Assembly (NCBI RefSeq): GCF_004104075.1
Contig: NZ_QOVK01000002.1
Span: forward strand, 1 to 64,000
DNA length: 64,000 nt
From: Leeuwenhoekiella polynyae
Lineage (GTDB): Bacteria; Bacteroidota; Bacteroidia; Flavobacteriales; Flavobacteriaceae
Direction: 5' to 3'
In this document: in pieces, positions 28,962 to 38,511 of the stretch
Numbering within the stretch: position 1 is the first letter of the stretch
Layout: each line of letters starts with the position of its first letter
Program-made: the position numbers and the translations under genes
The notes under the pieces: model-generated
Told to the model about the DNA's origin: nothing
Database searches by the model: none
What the model saw: only the letters and a program-made list of their open reading frames with translations

Positions 28962-30590
28962 TTACCAACCCGGGTTCTGTGTTAGATTAGGGTTTATAAG
29001 GCGCTCATCTCTTGGAATTGGCCACAAATAATGTCTTGAGGGATCAAAAGTTCTTAAATTAACCCGAAGATATCCATCATCTATATCATCTGGTCCAAAC
29101 TGAGCACCATGAGCATAACCGTTTAAAACATCTTCTGCTGTTTTCCATCTGCGGATATCAAAAATGCGTAAACCTTCCATTGCCAATTCTACGCGTCTTT
29201 CATTTCTGATCTCTGTACGCATCTGTTGCTCACTTAACCCTGATGGGTAGGTTAATGCAGCTGGATCTGTAAAGCCTGCACGCGACCTTAATAAACCTAT
29301 CGTATCATCCCAAATCGTTTCAGAAAATTCTCCCATTTCAAGTTTTGCTTCAGCATACATAAGCAACACATCTGCATAACGTATGAGCATTAAATTTGTG
29401 CTGATAGCGATACCCGCCTCGTGGTTTGGATCAAAATATTTACGCACATAATATCCAGTAGAAGTCGTTGATCCTCCTGGAGCATACTCATCTGTATTAT
29501 CATCACTGGGGTCTGAACCTGGTTCTATATAAATTGTAGAAGTACCATCAAGATCCTGCCATTCATAATTGTTATAGACTACTGTTGCTGTTAATCGCGG
29601 ATCGCGATTTTCATAAGGATTATCTTCATCAAAACCAGAACCGGTTTCTTGAATATCCTGACCGTTGATCATTTTATAACTATCTACCAGCTCCTGAGTT
29701 GGAGCAAGAGCATTTACCCGACCCCCAACTGAAATAGGTATCATATCAAAAAGTTCACCCCAGGTTCTATTTATTGGCGCGTATTGTAGACTTAAAATAT
29801 CTTCTGAACTGAATTGATTTTGAGCTGAAAATAATCCCGAATACGAATTGAATAATCCATAATCACCAACGCTTCCATTCATAATCATTTCACAATACGA
29901 TGCAGCCTGAGACCAGTTACCTTCGTACAAATGAATTCTTGCTAAAAAGCCAGCCACAGCCCCGCGACTAATTTTACCCCTCTCTCCTTCGGTATAATCA
30001 GATTTTACCGGAAGGTCATCTAAAATATCTGTAAGCTCAGCAATAACAAATTGAAGAACTTCAGCTCTAGGTGTTCTGGTTATAGTTTGCGCCTCCTCAA
30101 TAGAGGGATCACTTTCCAATAAAGGAATATCGCCAAACCAAGTCATCAAGTAAAAATGCTGCCAGGCTCTTAAAAACCGAGCTTCAGCAATCATTCTGGC
30201 TTTAATAGCTTCATCCATATCAGGTACCCGATCAATATTTGCCAAAATAAGATTGGTGGTCTTTATTCCTCCGTAGCGCTGGTCCCATTCAGACTGCATT
30301 CTTCCTAAAGAAGAATCATAGGTACCCGAAGCTATTGATGCAGCTCCTGCGTTATCACCTCTTCCGTTATAGGCATTATCTGATAAGCCTTCATTATAAA
30401 AAAAGTGACTGCTACTCATCATCTGAGAATACGCTGTATTCAAAAATGTCTGTGCCTTCTGGGTTGATGTCCAGTAAGTCTCATCTGTAAATGTATTTTC
30501 TGGTACAAGGTCTAGCTTTTCACAATTTGTAAAAACTAAAGCCAAGCAAAGACCAAAAATTATTCTGTAGTTATTTGTCTTCATTTTCAT
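28962..30590 (-). CDS. SusD/RagB-family glycan-binding lipoprotein (pair 1)
   Basis: A 542-residue lipoprotein (FTNC, C23). It has the SusD N-terminal ENTFTDETYWTSTQKAQTFLNTAYSQM, the TPR-rich middle, and the SusD C-terminal RSRAGFTDPAALTYP, RNERRVELAMEGLRIFDIRRWK and YLWPIPRDERLINPNLTQNPGW. It caps the SusC barrel (6 bp upstream gene) and captures oligosaccharides for import. Start at 30590 (MKMKTNN) is followed one codon later by another M. Confidence 0.93.
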   Translation of the reverse strand: MKMKTNNYRIIFGLCLALVFTNCEKLDLVPENTFTDETYWTSTQKAQTFLNTAYSQMMSSSHFFYNEGLSDNAYNGRGDNAGAASIASGTYDSSLGRMQSEWDQRYGGIKTTNLILANIDRVPDMDEAIKARMIAEARFLRAWQHFYLMTWFGDIPLLESDPSIEEAQTITRTPRAEVLQFVIAELTDILDDLPVKSDYTEGERGKISRGAVAGFLARIHLYEGNWSQAASYCEMIMNGSVGDYGLFNSYSGLFSAQNQFSSEDILSLQYAPINRTWGELFDMIPISVGGRVNALAPTQELVDSYKMINGQDIQETGSGFDEDNPYENRDPRLTATVVYNNYEWQDLDGTSTIYIEPGSDPSDDNTDEYAPGGSTTSTGYYVRKYFDPNHEAGIAISTNLMLIRYADVLLMYAEAKLEMGEFSETIWDDTIGLLRSRAGFTDPAALTYPSGLSEQQMRTEIRNERRVELAMEGLRIFDIRRWKTAEDVLNGYAHGAQFGPDDIDDGYLRVNLRTFDPSRHYLWPIPRDERLINPNLTQNPGW

Positions 30591-30596
30591 TGCTTT

Positions 30597-33500
30597 TTAA
30601 AAAGTAATATCCAGTCCTAATCCATAGTAAATCAACGTTGGGTATGCTCTTGCACTATTAGCCCCTCCATTATTTAAGTTCGAATCAAACTCAGAAAGTT
30701 CAGGGTCCAACCAGTCCGTTTTTGCCAGAGTAAGTAAATTACTACCTGACACATAAAACCGCACTTTATTTAAACCCATTGCCTCTGTACTTGTTTTTGG
30801 GATAGTGTATCCCAACTGTAAGTTCTTTAAACGTGCATAAGCTCCATCGTAGAGGTACATATCTGACCCTCTTCTAAAATTGTTGGTATTAGACTGTGTA
30901 CCATTATTAGCTAACCTAGGATAATAAGCGTCTGTGTTTTGAGGCGTCCAATAATCAAGTTGGTGCGTGTACATAGTCGCTCCATAATTAAAATGAAAAG
31001 GTTCTACCTGTTCTCCACGAACCATCATTGTACGCTTACCTACTCCCTGAACAAAGACGCTCAGATCGAATCCTTTAACCTCAACATTATAAGTCAATCC
31101 AAAAGTGTATCGCGGAAATGGATTACCAAAAATGAACTTATCATCATCATCAATAACACCATCTTCATTAAGGTCAACATATTTATTATCGCCCGGAACC
31201 GGAGATAAGCCTACCGGTACAGCACTGTTCTCAATCTCATTAAAACTTTGAAAAATACCTTCACGCTTGAGCCCTACATAAGATCTAAAAGGGACACCTT
31301 CTCTCAGTATAACTTGTAACTCCTCTACTCCGGTAAGAATTTCATTTCCTTGAAACTCGAGCACTTCATTTTGAGTATCTCCAATATTTGCTGTAAGGGT
31401 ATGACTAAACAGCTTTCCGGTATGGCGATAGGTAGCAGATAATTCCCACCCATAGCTTCTTACTTTCCCTGCATTGAAATCAGGAAGATCTGTACCGTAT
31501 ACACCCGGAACTGCCGGAGCAACAAGTATATCTGATGTGATTTTATTAAACCAATCAAAAGTGACAAACAAGGATTTATTAAAGAAGTCAAGATCTACAC
31601 CCAGGTTTAATGTTGCTGCGCGTTCCCATTGTAAATCAGGATTGGCAAAATTAAAACCGGTACCGCTTACTGCAGCGTTATTATATGCGTAAGCATTCTG
31701 GAAGGTGAAATAAGTCGTCTGATATTGAAAATTTCCTACATTCTGATTTCCTAAAACTCCGTAAGAACCTCTGAATCTAACCCCTCCCCACTTATCTTTA
31801 TAATCTTGCATGAAATCTTCATTAGTCACATTATAAATAAGTGATGCAGAAGGAAAGAAACCCCATCTTAGGTCTTTTCTGAATTTTGAAGACCCATCAT
31901 ATCTAAAACTAAACTCTGCTGTATACCGGTCATCAAATGTGTAAGAAGCTCTACCAAAAGCTGAATTTAAACTGTTCTTTGAAGAACTCTGGTTAGAATT
32001 ATACGAACCTTCTTCTATGGTTGTTTCGCTAGTAGGAGTTCCTAAATCAGGATCTGTATTAATTCTAAAAATACCAATCCCGCGATCGCTGTGATTTTCA
32101 TTAGACACACCTAATAAAACATTTACATCATGTTTGTCTGCAAACGTATTATTGTATTCTGCTAAAAACTGTGTGTTTAAATCTAAACTCTTACGCATTT
32201 CATCACGCGTATTTCTGTTTTCACCATATACTCCTCCAGGAATAAAATCTACTCGAGTAGTTCTTGCGTATAGAGAATTGTTGTAAAGTCTTCCTCCAAA
32301 AACCCCTCGTATTTTAAATTTATCTGTGACCGCATATTGTAAGGACAGTGATCCAAACAAATCATCGTTATCATAATGTCTAAATCCTCCTTGCTCTAAA
32401 ACACCTAAAGGATTGAATTGTCCCAAAACATCATTGGTTAAATAATTGCCTTCTTCATCTTTTTGTGTGTAATATAATGGCGTTCTAAATGCATCCACCA
32501 TTAACGTACTGGTATTAAAAGAATGATCTTTGATTTTCTGTTTAGCATAAGATAATGTGGTTTCTATTCTAAACTTCTCAAACTCGCTGGTCAGATTTAC
32601 TCTGTAATTGTAACGTTTCAACCCTTTTGAAGGGCCAACAAAAATGTTTTTTTCATCAGTATAGCCCAGAGAAACTCTGTAGGTTGTATTCTCGTTTCCT
32701 CCAGAGATTGCTAAACTGTGATTCTGTTGTAAAGCTTCCTGCACGATCTCTTCTGCAAACCATTCTTCAGAACCATCTTCACGAAGCTGTCTGATACGTT
32801 CCGGAGAAAAAACAGCACTGCTTACGCCATCAGAATTAAAAGCAGCTTCATTTCTTAAGATTGCATTTTCATAACCTTCTACCGGTTTTGTAAAGAAATG
32901 TGGATTGTTAATTCCGCTAAGACCATTATATTGTATAGTCATAGCACGCCCTTTTTTACCTTTTTTAGTTGTAATTAAAACCACCCCGTTATTTGCACGC
33001 GAACCATATATTGCCGCACTACCGGCATCTTTTAAAACTGATACACTTTCAATATCAGATGGATTGAGTGAATTAAGATCTCCACCTACTATACCATCAA
33101 TTACGATAAGCGGACTATTATTTCCTAGTGTACTAATACCCCTAATGTTAATATTGAGTCCTGCTCCTGGTTCAGAATTGCGTTGCTGTATAACAAGCCC
33201 TGGAGATTTACCCTGTAAAGATTGTGTGACATTAGCTGAAGAACGTCCTTCAAAATCCTGAGCACTAACCTGATCTACAGCTCCTGCAACTTTTGAACGC
33301 ACTTGAGTACCATAACCCACTACCACCACTTCATCTAAAGCAGCTACATCGTCTGTTAGAGATACATCGATTGAGTTTCTAGCCCCCACTACTTCCTCAA
33401 TCGTTTTCATTCCTACATATGAAAAGACGAGCACACTCTCTGCACTTGCTACGGTAAGCGAGTAATTTCCATCAAAATCTGTCTGGACTCCGTTATTGAC

Positions 33501-33698
33501 CCCTTTTTCAATTACGGTTACACCCGGTAAAGGCAAACCGTTCGAATCACTAACCATCCCTGAAACCGTTATTTCCTGAGCTTGAGCTACAGTATTCAGA
33601 AATAGAAATACAAGAAAAATCCAGTTAAAGCTCTTGGTCAAAAGCTGCAGAGCAACTCTCTTTTGCCAAAAGATCTGGTAGAATAGTTGTTTTTTCAT
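30597..33698 (-). CDS. SusC/RagA-family TonB-dependent transporter (pair 1)
   Basis: A 1033-residue outer-membrane transporter. A long signal peptide (about 1-41, AQAQ), then the carboxypeptidase-D-like domain (SGMVSDSNGLPLPGVTV, about 45-120), the TonB box area LDEVVVVGYGT, the plug (SPLIVIDGIVGG, GSAAIYGSRANNGVVLITTKKG) and a 22-strand barrel ending with an aromatic residue (GLGLDITF). First gene of the SusC-SusD-SusE-GH76 operon. It is preceded by operator site 6 and a perfect -7 element. Imports alpha-mannan oligosaccharides (inference from the operon). Confidence 0.95.
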   Translation of the reverse strand: MKKQLFYQIFWQKRVALQLLTKSFNWIFLVFLFLNTVAQAQEITVSGMVSDSNGLPLPGVTVIEKGVNNGVQTDFDGNYSLTVASAESVLVFSYVGMKTIEEVVGARNSIDVSLTDDVAALDEVVVVGYGTQVRSKVAGAVDQVSAQDFEGRSSANVTQSLQGKSPGLVIQQRNSEPGAGLNINIRGISTLGNNSPLIVIDGIVGGDLNSLNPSDIESVSVLKDAGSAAIYGSRANNGVVLITTKKGKKGRAMTIQYNGLSGINNPHFFTKPVEGYENAILRNEAAFNSDGVSSAVFSPERIRQLREDGSEEWFAEEIVQEALQQNHSLAISGGNENTTYRVSLGYTDEKNIFVGPSKGLKRYNYRVNLTSEFEKFRIETTLSYAKQKIKDHSFNTSTLMVDAFRTPLYYTQKDEEGNYLTNDVLGQFNPLGVLEQGGFRHYDNDDLFGSLSLQYAVTDKFKIRGVFGGRLYNNSLYARTTRVDFIPGGVYGENRNTRDEMRKSLDLNTQFLAEYNNTFADKHDVNVLLGVSNENHSDRGIGIFRINTDPDLGTPTSETTIEEGSYNSNQSSSKNSLNSAFGRASYTFDDRYTAEFSFRYDGSSKFRKDLRWGFFPSASLIYNVTNEDFMQDYKDKWGGVRFRGSYGVLGNQNVGNFQYQTTYFTFQNAYAYNNAAVSGTGFNFANPDLQWERAATLNLGVDLDFFNKSLFVTFDWFNKITSDILVAPAVPGVYGTDLPDFNAGKVRSYGWELSATYRHTGKLFSHTLTANIGDTQNEVLEFQGNEILTGVEELQVILREGVPFRSYVGLKREGIFQSFNEIENSAVPVGLSPVPGDNKYVDLNEDGVIDDDDKFIFGNPFPRYTFGLTYNVEVKGFDLSVFVQGVGKRTMMVRGEQVEPFHFNYGATMYTHQLDYWTPQNTDAYYPRLANNGTQSNTNNFRRGSDMYLYDGAYARLKNLQLGYTIPKTSTEAMGLNKVRFYVSGSNLLTLAKTDWLDPELSEFDSNLNNGGANSARAYPTLIYYGLGLDITF

Positions 33699-34018
33699 GA
33701 ATTGTTATTTGTTAATTAAATCTTATTACATCGTTGTAGCAACTATGATAAAACGATATATGTTGTTTTTATAAAATGTTAATAATAAAGTAGTTTTCAA
33801 CTATAATGTTCTAACATTACAACAAATATAATAAAACGTTTTACTTGCGCAATAATCTTGTTATATTTTTGATTACTTAGAATTGTTAAAAATTGATTTT
33901 CTCTTTTAGATCGAGGTTATTACCCATAATCAATTCTAGAACTCATATCATGAATTTTAAGAATTAATCGTTTGTAAAGCTGGATGATGCTGGACATAAC
34001 TATGGAATTTTAATAGTT
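33699..34018. other. 320 bp intergenic region with the SusC1 promoter
   Basis: Holds the promoter and operator of the SusC operon (33823-33843) and a second, imperfect TAAAACGATATA at 33749-33760. The half nearest the GH92 stop (34019) shows only AT-rich sequence; I see no strong terminator, ORF or RNA in it. Confidence 0.6.
33823..33843 (-). promoter_or_regulatory. LacI-type operator (site 6) with perfect -7 element of the SusC1 operon
   Basis: On the minus strand TAAAACGTTTTA (33843-33832) is followed by one base and then TATATTTG (33830-33823), which fits TAnnTTTG exactly. It lies 125 to 145 bp upstream of the SusC start, leaving a long 5' leader. The spacing matches sites 2 and 8. Confidence 0.78.
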
Positions 34019-36367
34019 TTATTTAAACCATTCTTTATTAGCTTCTGAACCCAAGCTATACTCAATATCAGTTCCTTCTTTCAGCTTTTCTAGACTTATA
34101 CTATTTGTATGATAGGCTTCCCCATCAACCATAACCGATTGTATATAATAATTATCTTCTAGATTATTTTTAGCTTCAATATTAACTGTGCTTCCCCATC
34201 CTGTAGTAATTTCAATATTATCAAATATCGGACTGGTTAGCTGAAAGGAAGGATTGATCTCAACAAGCCCCTTAACATCAAACAGACCTATTGCTGCCAT
34301 ATTATACCAAGCGCCTAATTGCCCCTGGTCTTCATCTTGCCCATAACCATACCCGTGTATAGGTTCAACACCATAAAATCCATCACAAATTTTTCGAATC
34401 CATTTTTGGGTTAGCCAAGGTGAGTCTGTATAATTAAACAGGTATGCGATATGCAAATTGGGCTGATTACCCTGATTGTATAAATAATTCAGTCCGGCAA
34501 ATGCATCTATATTCTCTCCTCCAAATTTTGTCTTTTCTGAAACCGTAAATATGGAATCAAGTCTCTTAACAAATTTCTCTTCTCCCATTTTCTCTACGAG
34601 CTCTTCAGGCTGATGGGGTACGTAAAAAGTATATTGCCAGGCATTCCCTTCCTGATAACCTATCCATGGAGCAAAAGGATCAAAATTTGATAAAAAGTTT
34701 CCATTAGCATCTTTAGGTCTTATAAAATCAGTCTCTTCATCATATAAATTTTTCCAGTTTTCAGAAAGCTTCATCAATTCTTCATACTCCTTTTCTTTAC
34801 CTAATGCCTTCGCAAATTGGGCTACTGCATAAGAGCTATAGCAGTATTCTAGCGTATGGGAAACAGAAAAAGCTGAACCCTCAGGAGAAGTACCCCTACC
34901 CTCAACATACGTTATGTAACCATCCTCAACAAAACCCTTTAAATCGGTTTTACCAGCACCTTCAATACGATCTTTATAACGTACCTCATTCTCATAAGCA
35001 GCTTTAAAAGCAAGCTCTACATCATAATCTCTAATTCCTGCCTGATATGCTGAAGCGATGATTAGACTAACAAAGTTTGTTCCTACTCCAGAAACAAAAC
35101 GGGAGTTTGCCAAACCGTCTCCTAACCAGCCTGAGTTTTTATACACTGCCAAATGGGTTTGAACCAAATCATTGTAATATTCCGGCCAGACCAACGTCCA
35201 CAATTGTGTTAGATTCCAAAAAGCTCCCCAAATTGCATCAGTATTGTAAAAGTTGAATTCTGGATCTCCATTCTCATCAAGAGGAATCTGACCAATGCTT
35301 CCGTCATTTTCAGGAAACTGCCCGTTTACATCACTTGCAAGTCCTCTTCCTAACAATGCATGAAAAAGACCCGTATAAAACTTGGTTTTATTAGTTGAAG
35401 AAGAATCAGTAATCTTAATTTTTGACAGTTCATGCTCCCAAGTTGATGTAGCCTGTGATAATGCATCCTCAAATGTCATATCCTTTGCTTCAGCTTTCAG
35501 GTTTTCTTGTGCATTTTCTAATGAAGTAAAAGAGAATCCGGCTTTAATTTCAACCTCTTCATTTTCTTCGGTTTCAAAGCGCAGATAAAGCCCTACACCT
35601 TCCCCCTTATTCTTAAGCTCATTTTTAAATTGCTTCTCGTGTAAAAAAGTACCGGCTTCAACAGGTTTTTTATTCACCTCTCCAGATACAAACATTTTTA
35701 CCTCAGCACCTTCCTGATACTTCTGCACATATTTAGGGTAAGTTGTAACCCAGCCATTAAATGTCTGGTTTTCTGCATCATATTCAACAGCAGCATCCTT
35801 AACATCCCCACTCTCTCCCAATTCATTACCTATATCAAGTATTACATACGAACTATCACTTTTTGGATAGGTATATTTATGAAAGCCTACACGTTTAGTT
35901 GCCGTTAATTCTGCAGTAACCCCATAATCTTTAAGGTTAACTTTATAATATCCTGGACGAGCAACTTCTTCTTCTCTGTCAAATCTCGAGCGATATCCTG
36001 TTTCTGGTTTATCTATTTCGCCGGGAACGGTTTGTAAATTTCCTGTAGTACCGGTGAACATAAAAGCACCTATCTGAAATTCGTGAAGGTTAGCAAACCC
36101 CTCAATAGTATTATCTCTGGAGTCATAGCCTGTAGCTTCCCAACCTTGTTCATTACCCAAACTTCCGTTTGTTGAAGGTCCTAATTTTGCCATACCAAAT
36201 GGCATGGAAGCTGGAGTATAAAAAAACCAGCGACTATGAGCTGTTCCTATATTAGGATCTACCCAGTTTAAAGGGGATTCCTTATCAACAACCCTTTGTT
36301 TTTCCTTGTTTGAAGTTTCACAAGAAACCAATAAAATGACAACAGCAACTATGACTAACTTATACAT
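34019..36367 (-). CDS. GH92 exo-alpha-mannosidase, lipoprotein (copy 5)
   Basis: A 782-residue lipoprotein (LLVSC, C16). GH92 features: NLHEFQIGAF in place of the usual SHTH loop, YQEGNAWQYTFYVPHQ with general acid E573, NQGNQPNLHIAYLFNY, and GQDEDQGQLGAWY. The lipid anchor suggests an outer-membrane location, unlike the mostly soluble copies elsewhere in the window. It overlaps the upstream MFS gene by 8 bp and is the last gene of the isomerase-kinase-permease operon, tying it directly to mannose entry. Confidence 0.92.
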   Translation of the reverse strand: MYKLVIVAVVILLVSCETSNKEKQRVVDKESPLNWVDPNIGTAHSRWFFYTPASMPFGMAKLGPSTNGSLGNEQGWEATGYDSRDNTIEGFANLHEFQIGAFMFTGTTGNLQTVPGEIDKPETGYRSRFDREEEVARPGYYKVNLKDYGVTAELTATKRVGFHKYTYPKSDSSYVILDIGNELGESGDVKDAAVEYDAENQTFNGWVTTYPKYVQKYQEGAEVKMFVSGEVNKKPVEAGTFLHEKQFKNELKNKGEGVGLYLRFETEENEEVEIKAGFSFTSLENAQENLKAEAKDMTFEDALSQATSTWEHELSKIKITDSSSTNKTKFYTGLFHALLGRGLASDVNGQFPENDGSIGQIPLDENGDPEFNFYNTDAIWGAFWNLTQLWTLVWPEYYNDLVQTHLAVYKNSGWLGDGLANSRFVSGVGTNFVSLIIASAYQAGIRDYDVELAFKAAYENEVRYKDRIEGAGKTDLKGFVEDGYITYVEGRGTSPEGSAFSVSHTLEYCYSSYAVAQFAKALGKEKEYEELMKLSENWKNLYDEETDFIRPKDANGNFLSNFDPFAPWIGYQEGNAWQYTFYVPHQPEELVEKMGEEKFVKRLDSIFTVSEKTKFGGENIDAFAGLNYLYNQGNQPNLHIAYLFNYTDSPWLTQKWIRKICDGFYGVEPIHGYGYGQDEDQGQLGAWYNMAAIGLFDVKGLVEINPSFQLTSPIFDNIEITTGWGSTVNIEAKNNLEDNYYIQSVMVDGEAYHTNSISLEKLKEGTDIEYSLGSEANKEWFK

Positions 36368-37523
36368 TATTAATATTTTTTTTTATTATGAAGTAAGTAG
36401 CAAATACATAACCAGCGGCTATAACAAGTACTACAAAACTAAGTTGAACACTAAAGAATTTATTTACTAAGCCCATAAGAGGTGGTATTACTGCTCCTCC
36501 CACTACTGCCATAATCATTAAACCTGATATCTCATTAGCCCGTTGCGGTATTCTATTTACCGTAAGCGAAAAAATTAATGGAAAAAGATTACCTGAACTG
36601 ATACCTAACAAGAAGAGAAGTATATATGCTGTTGTACTGGAGGGTGCCAAAATTAGTCCTATAAGTAATACTGCAGTTAAAGCAGAGGACCAGTATAAAA
36701 ATTTAAGGTTATCGATTTTAGAAAAAAGTATTGCTCCTAGAAATCGAGTGACCATCAATGCTGTAAAATACAAACTGATACCAAGTGATGCTTGCTCCAG
36801 ACCAATACCAAATCTCTGTGTTAGTAAATTCTGAATATTTGTATTTATCCCTACATCAAGTCCTACAATTAGAAAAATGGCTAAAACCATTGATGCTATA
36901 AAAGGTTCTTTTAAAAGGCTTAACGTAGATCTAAAAGTTGCTTTAAATGTTGATGATGTTTCTTTAACAGGTGTAATAACAAGCCATAAGCCCACAAACA
37001 CTGAGGTAAAGCCGTATACTAAAAAAACAAGTTTCCAATCATCATATTGAGCCACAAAAAAGGTGACAATTACTGGCCCTAAAAGTGAACTTATAGCTTT
37101 TATAAATTGAGATAAACTCATATAGCTCGAAAACTTTTCCTTGAGCACCACATCTTGCAACAGTGGATTTGAAGAAACCTGTATTATGGTATTCCCTATA
37201 CCTAAGAACACAAAACAAACTAACAATACAGGGTAAGAATATTGTAGAAAAGGTAAAAACATGCCGAGCGATGTAAATAGTATTCCAAATAGTAAAACCT
37301 TTCTTTTACCAATATTGTGCTGCACCACACCAATAGGAATAGAAAGAATAAAAAACCATATAAAAACCATTGAAGGTAATAACTGTGCCATCTCCGGTGA
37401 AAGGTCGAAATCTCGCTTTGCAAATCCTGTAGAAACCCCTACAATATCAACAAACCCCATTACTATATAGCACAACAGAACAGGAAGCATAACTCTAAAA
37501 TTCACTTTTTTGTCATTCATCAC
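36360..37523 (-). CDS. MFS sugar permease
   Basis: A 387-residue inner-membrane protein with about 12 hydrophobic helices. The MFS signature is degenerate (FGILFTSLGMF; LLGISSGNLFPLIFSLTVNRIPQRANE in the second half resembles FucP-type permeases). It overlaps the GH92 downstream by 8 bp and the ROK kinase upstream by 4 bp, so the three are translationally coupled. Likely imports mannose or a short manno-oligosaccharide from the periplasm for the kinase. The substrate is inferred from the operon. Confidence 0.85.
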   Translation of the reverse strand: MMNDKKVNFRVMLPVLLCYIVMGFVDIVGVSTGFAKRDFDLSPEMAQLLPSMVFIWFFILSIPIGVVQHNIGKRKVLLFGILFTSLGMFLPFLQYSYPVLLVCFVFLGIGNTIIQVSSNPLLQDVVLKEKFSSYMSLSQFIKAISSLLGPVIVTFFVAQYDDWKLVFLVYGFTSVFVGLWLVITPVKETSSTFKATFRSTLSLLKEPFIASMVLAIFLIVGLDVGINTNIQNLLTQRFGIGLEQASLGISLYFTALMVTRFLGAILFSKIDNLKFLYWSSALTAVLLIGLILAPSSTTAYILLFLLGISSGNLFPLIFSLTVNRIPQRANEISGLMIMAVVGGAVIPPLMGLVNKFFSVQLSFVVLVIAAGYVFATYFIIKKNINNV

Positions 37524-38431
37524 ATCAACTTTAAAGTATCTTCAATTTTTTTATAGAACATCTCATCTAGTAAAAGTGCACTTCCTATTATGGCTGCTTC
37601 TTCTCCAAATTCTGAAACATATATTTCTTCAAGAAAGGCGAGTTCTTTTTTTAATGAATTACCAAAAACATCAAAAGCTCCAGAGATTTTACCTCCCAAA
37701 ACAAGGGTTTCTGCCTCAAACTCCTCCAAGTAAGGTTTTATAAAATCTCCTAATTGACTACCAAAATTTTCAAAAACAAGTTTAGCTTGGTTATCTAGAC
37801 CTACCTTATCAAACAGCTCTTTAACATTTTTAATTTGTTCTCCTGTCATTTCCCTGTAAGCTTCAATTATACCACGTGTTGAAAACAACTCATCTGCAAG
37901 AACATTGTTATAATATTGATTATAGAGATAACCACTATCTGGAACGTTTTCACCTTTTAATATTGGCATTCCATTAATTGCAAAGCTTGCTCCCAGTCCT
38001 GTACCCAGTGTAATAGCAACAATTCTTTTATATGCTGAAGCTTTTCCTAAAGCAGCTTCAGCAATTGAAAATGCCGAAGCATCATTTATAAAACGTACCT
38101 GAGAAGGTTTCAGGTTGAGACTTTGAGCTATTTCTAATCGTAAGCTCACGTTATATAATGCTTGTAATTTAGCTACTTCCTTTATTTTGCTAATACCCCT
38201 GTAATAATCAAAAGGTCCGGGCATCGCTAAACCAACACCAGCTATATTTCTATCTAAATGCGCTACCGATTCTTTTAGTGCGAGTAACCACGTTTTTAAA
38301 ATCTCATCTTTTGTACCATGAGGATTAACTTTTTTATATGAAAAAGTCTCTTTCAGTAATTCTTTACTGGTGTGATCAAAAACACAGCAAGCAATATGAC
38401 TCCCCCCTATATCTACCCCTAAACTTAACAT
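37520..38431 (-). CDS. ROK-family kinase (probable mannokinase)
   Basis: A 303-residue cytoplasmic protein. Phosphate loop DIGGSH (7-12), AMPGPFDYYRGI, FINDASAFSIAEA with the catalytic Asp, and ITLGTGLGASF. No zinc Cys cluster and no HTH domain, so an enzyme. It lies between phosphomannose isomerase (80 bp upstream) and the MFS permease (4 bp overlap). This order supports the route mannose, mannose-6-phosphate, fructose-6-phosphate. Only remotely similar to the ROK at 18631. Confidence 0.85.
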   Translation of the reverse strand: MLSLGVDIGGSHIACCVFDHTSKELLKETFSYKKVNPHGTKDEILKTWLLALKESVAHLDRNIAGVGLAMPGPFDYYRGISKIKEVAKLQALYNVSLRLEIAQSLNLKPSQVRFINDASAFSIAEAALGKASAYKRIVAITLGTGLGASFAINGMPILKGENVPDSGYLYNQYYNNVLADELFSTRGIIEAYREMTGEQIKNVKELFDKVGLDNQAKLVFENFGSQLGDFIKPYLEEFEAETLVLGGKISGAFDVFGNSLKKELAFLEEIYVSEFGEEAAIIGSALLLDEMFYKKIEDTLKLM

Positions 38432-38511
38432 GTGAATTATACTTTGGTAAATTTGTTACACTTTTCAATCGTTATAGCTCCAACAGAATTAGAGCCACAT
38501 TTGATATTTTT